5,640 nucleotides of DNA, taken from contig DOZP01000260.1 in NCBI GenBank assembly GCA_003517945.1, forward strand, positions 30,833 through 36,472, in the 5' to 3' direction. How positions within the stretch are numbered: position 1 is the first letter of the stretch; every line of letters begins with the position of its first letter. Both the position numbers and the translations under genes were made by a program. The notes beneath the pieces are model-generated. The model had not been told where the DNA came from and did not search any database. It saw only the letters and a list, made by a program, of their open reading frames with translations. Origin of the DNA: Porphyromonadaceae bacterium (GTDB lineage: Bacteria > Bacteroidota > Bacteroidia > Bacteroidales > Tannerellaceae). Shown in pieces: positions 5,537 to 5,640 of the stretch.

Positions 5537-5640
5537 ATGACCATGAACATAACGTTAGAAAGGCCGTTTGCTGCCACCGAAAAGGGTAAGCGTAGTAATA
5601 ACGAAGATTTTATATACCCGTTATCGGAGCTTGCTGATTC
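5537..5640 (+). CDS. N-terminus of a PP2C-type protein phosphatase (partial)
   Basis: An open frame from ATG 5537 (or the in-frame ATG at 5543) runs off the window, giving 34 complete codons. The segment ATEKGKRSNNEDFIYP is the first PP2C motif: Gly, then Arg, then Asn-Glu-Asp, where the Glu-Asp pair helps hold the metal ions. PP2C enzymes remove phosphate from Ser and Thr on proteins. It starts 8 bases after the second FHA gene, so it belongs to the same transcript and would reverse the mark that FHA domains read. Only the first motif is visible, so activity and any extra domains cannot be judged here. Confidence 0.8.
   Translation, partial: MTMNITLERPFAATEKGKRSNNEDFIYPLSELAD

Overview
The window looks like chromosomal DNA from a Bacteroidales bacterium. 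The genus is not proven; something near Parabacteroides or Bacteroides is my best guess. The evidence is the moderate-to-low GC, the yicC-gmk-nadD gene order typical of this phylum, ribosome binding regions that are mostly A-rich rather than Shine-Dalgarno-like, and two intergenic sites that match the Bacteroidetes sigma factor consensus (TTTG, about 20 bases, TAnnTTTG) exactly. I see no mobile element, CRISPR array, tRNA or rRNA.

Left part (1-1278, + strand): the last 34 codons of an integral membrane protein, probably a transporter, then a long hairpin that may be a terminator, then a secreted PHP-family metallo-phosphoesterase (Sb-PDE-like).

Middle (1268-3416, - strand): a housekeeping operon read right to left as yicC (YicC endoribonuclease family), gmk (guanylate kinase) and nadD (nicotinate-nucleotide adenylyltransferase). 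The 3' end of nadD overlaps the 3' end of the PHP gene by 11 bases, tail to tail. The operon starts from a clear promoter at 3439-3470.

Right part (3498-5640, + strand): divergent from yicC, and with its own perfect-consensus promoter, lies a run of signalling genes. In order they are a stand-alone LytTR DNA-binding protein, an FHA protein with two membrane segments and a C-terminal zinc ribbon, a very acidic 88-residue protein with degenerate repeats, a second FHA protein with an N-terminal zinc ribbon, and the start of a PP2C-type protein phosphatase cut by the window edge. FHA domains read phosphothreonine and PP2C removes it, so this reads as a Ser/Thr phospho-signalling cluster with its own transcription factor. 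A kinase would be expected beyond the right edge but is not visible here. The small acidic protein is the least explained gene and could be a client or ligand of the FHA proteins. That role is inference. Most genes in this run overlap or nearly touch; the exception is the 122-base gap before the acidic gene, which holds a possible internal promoter.
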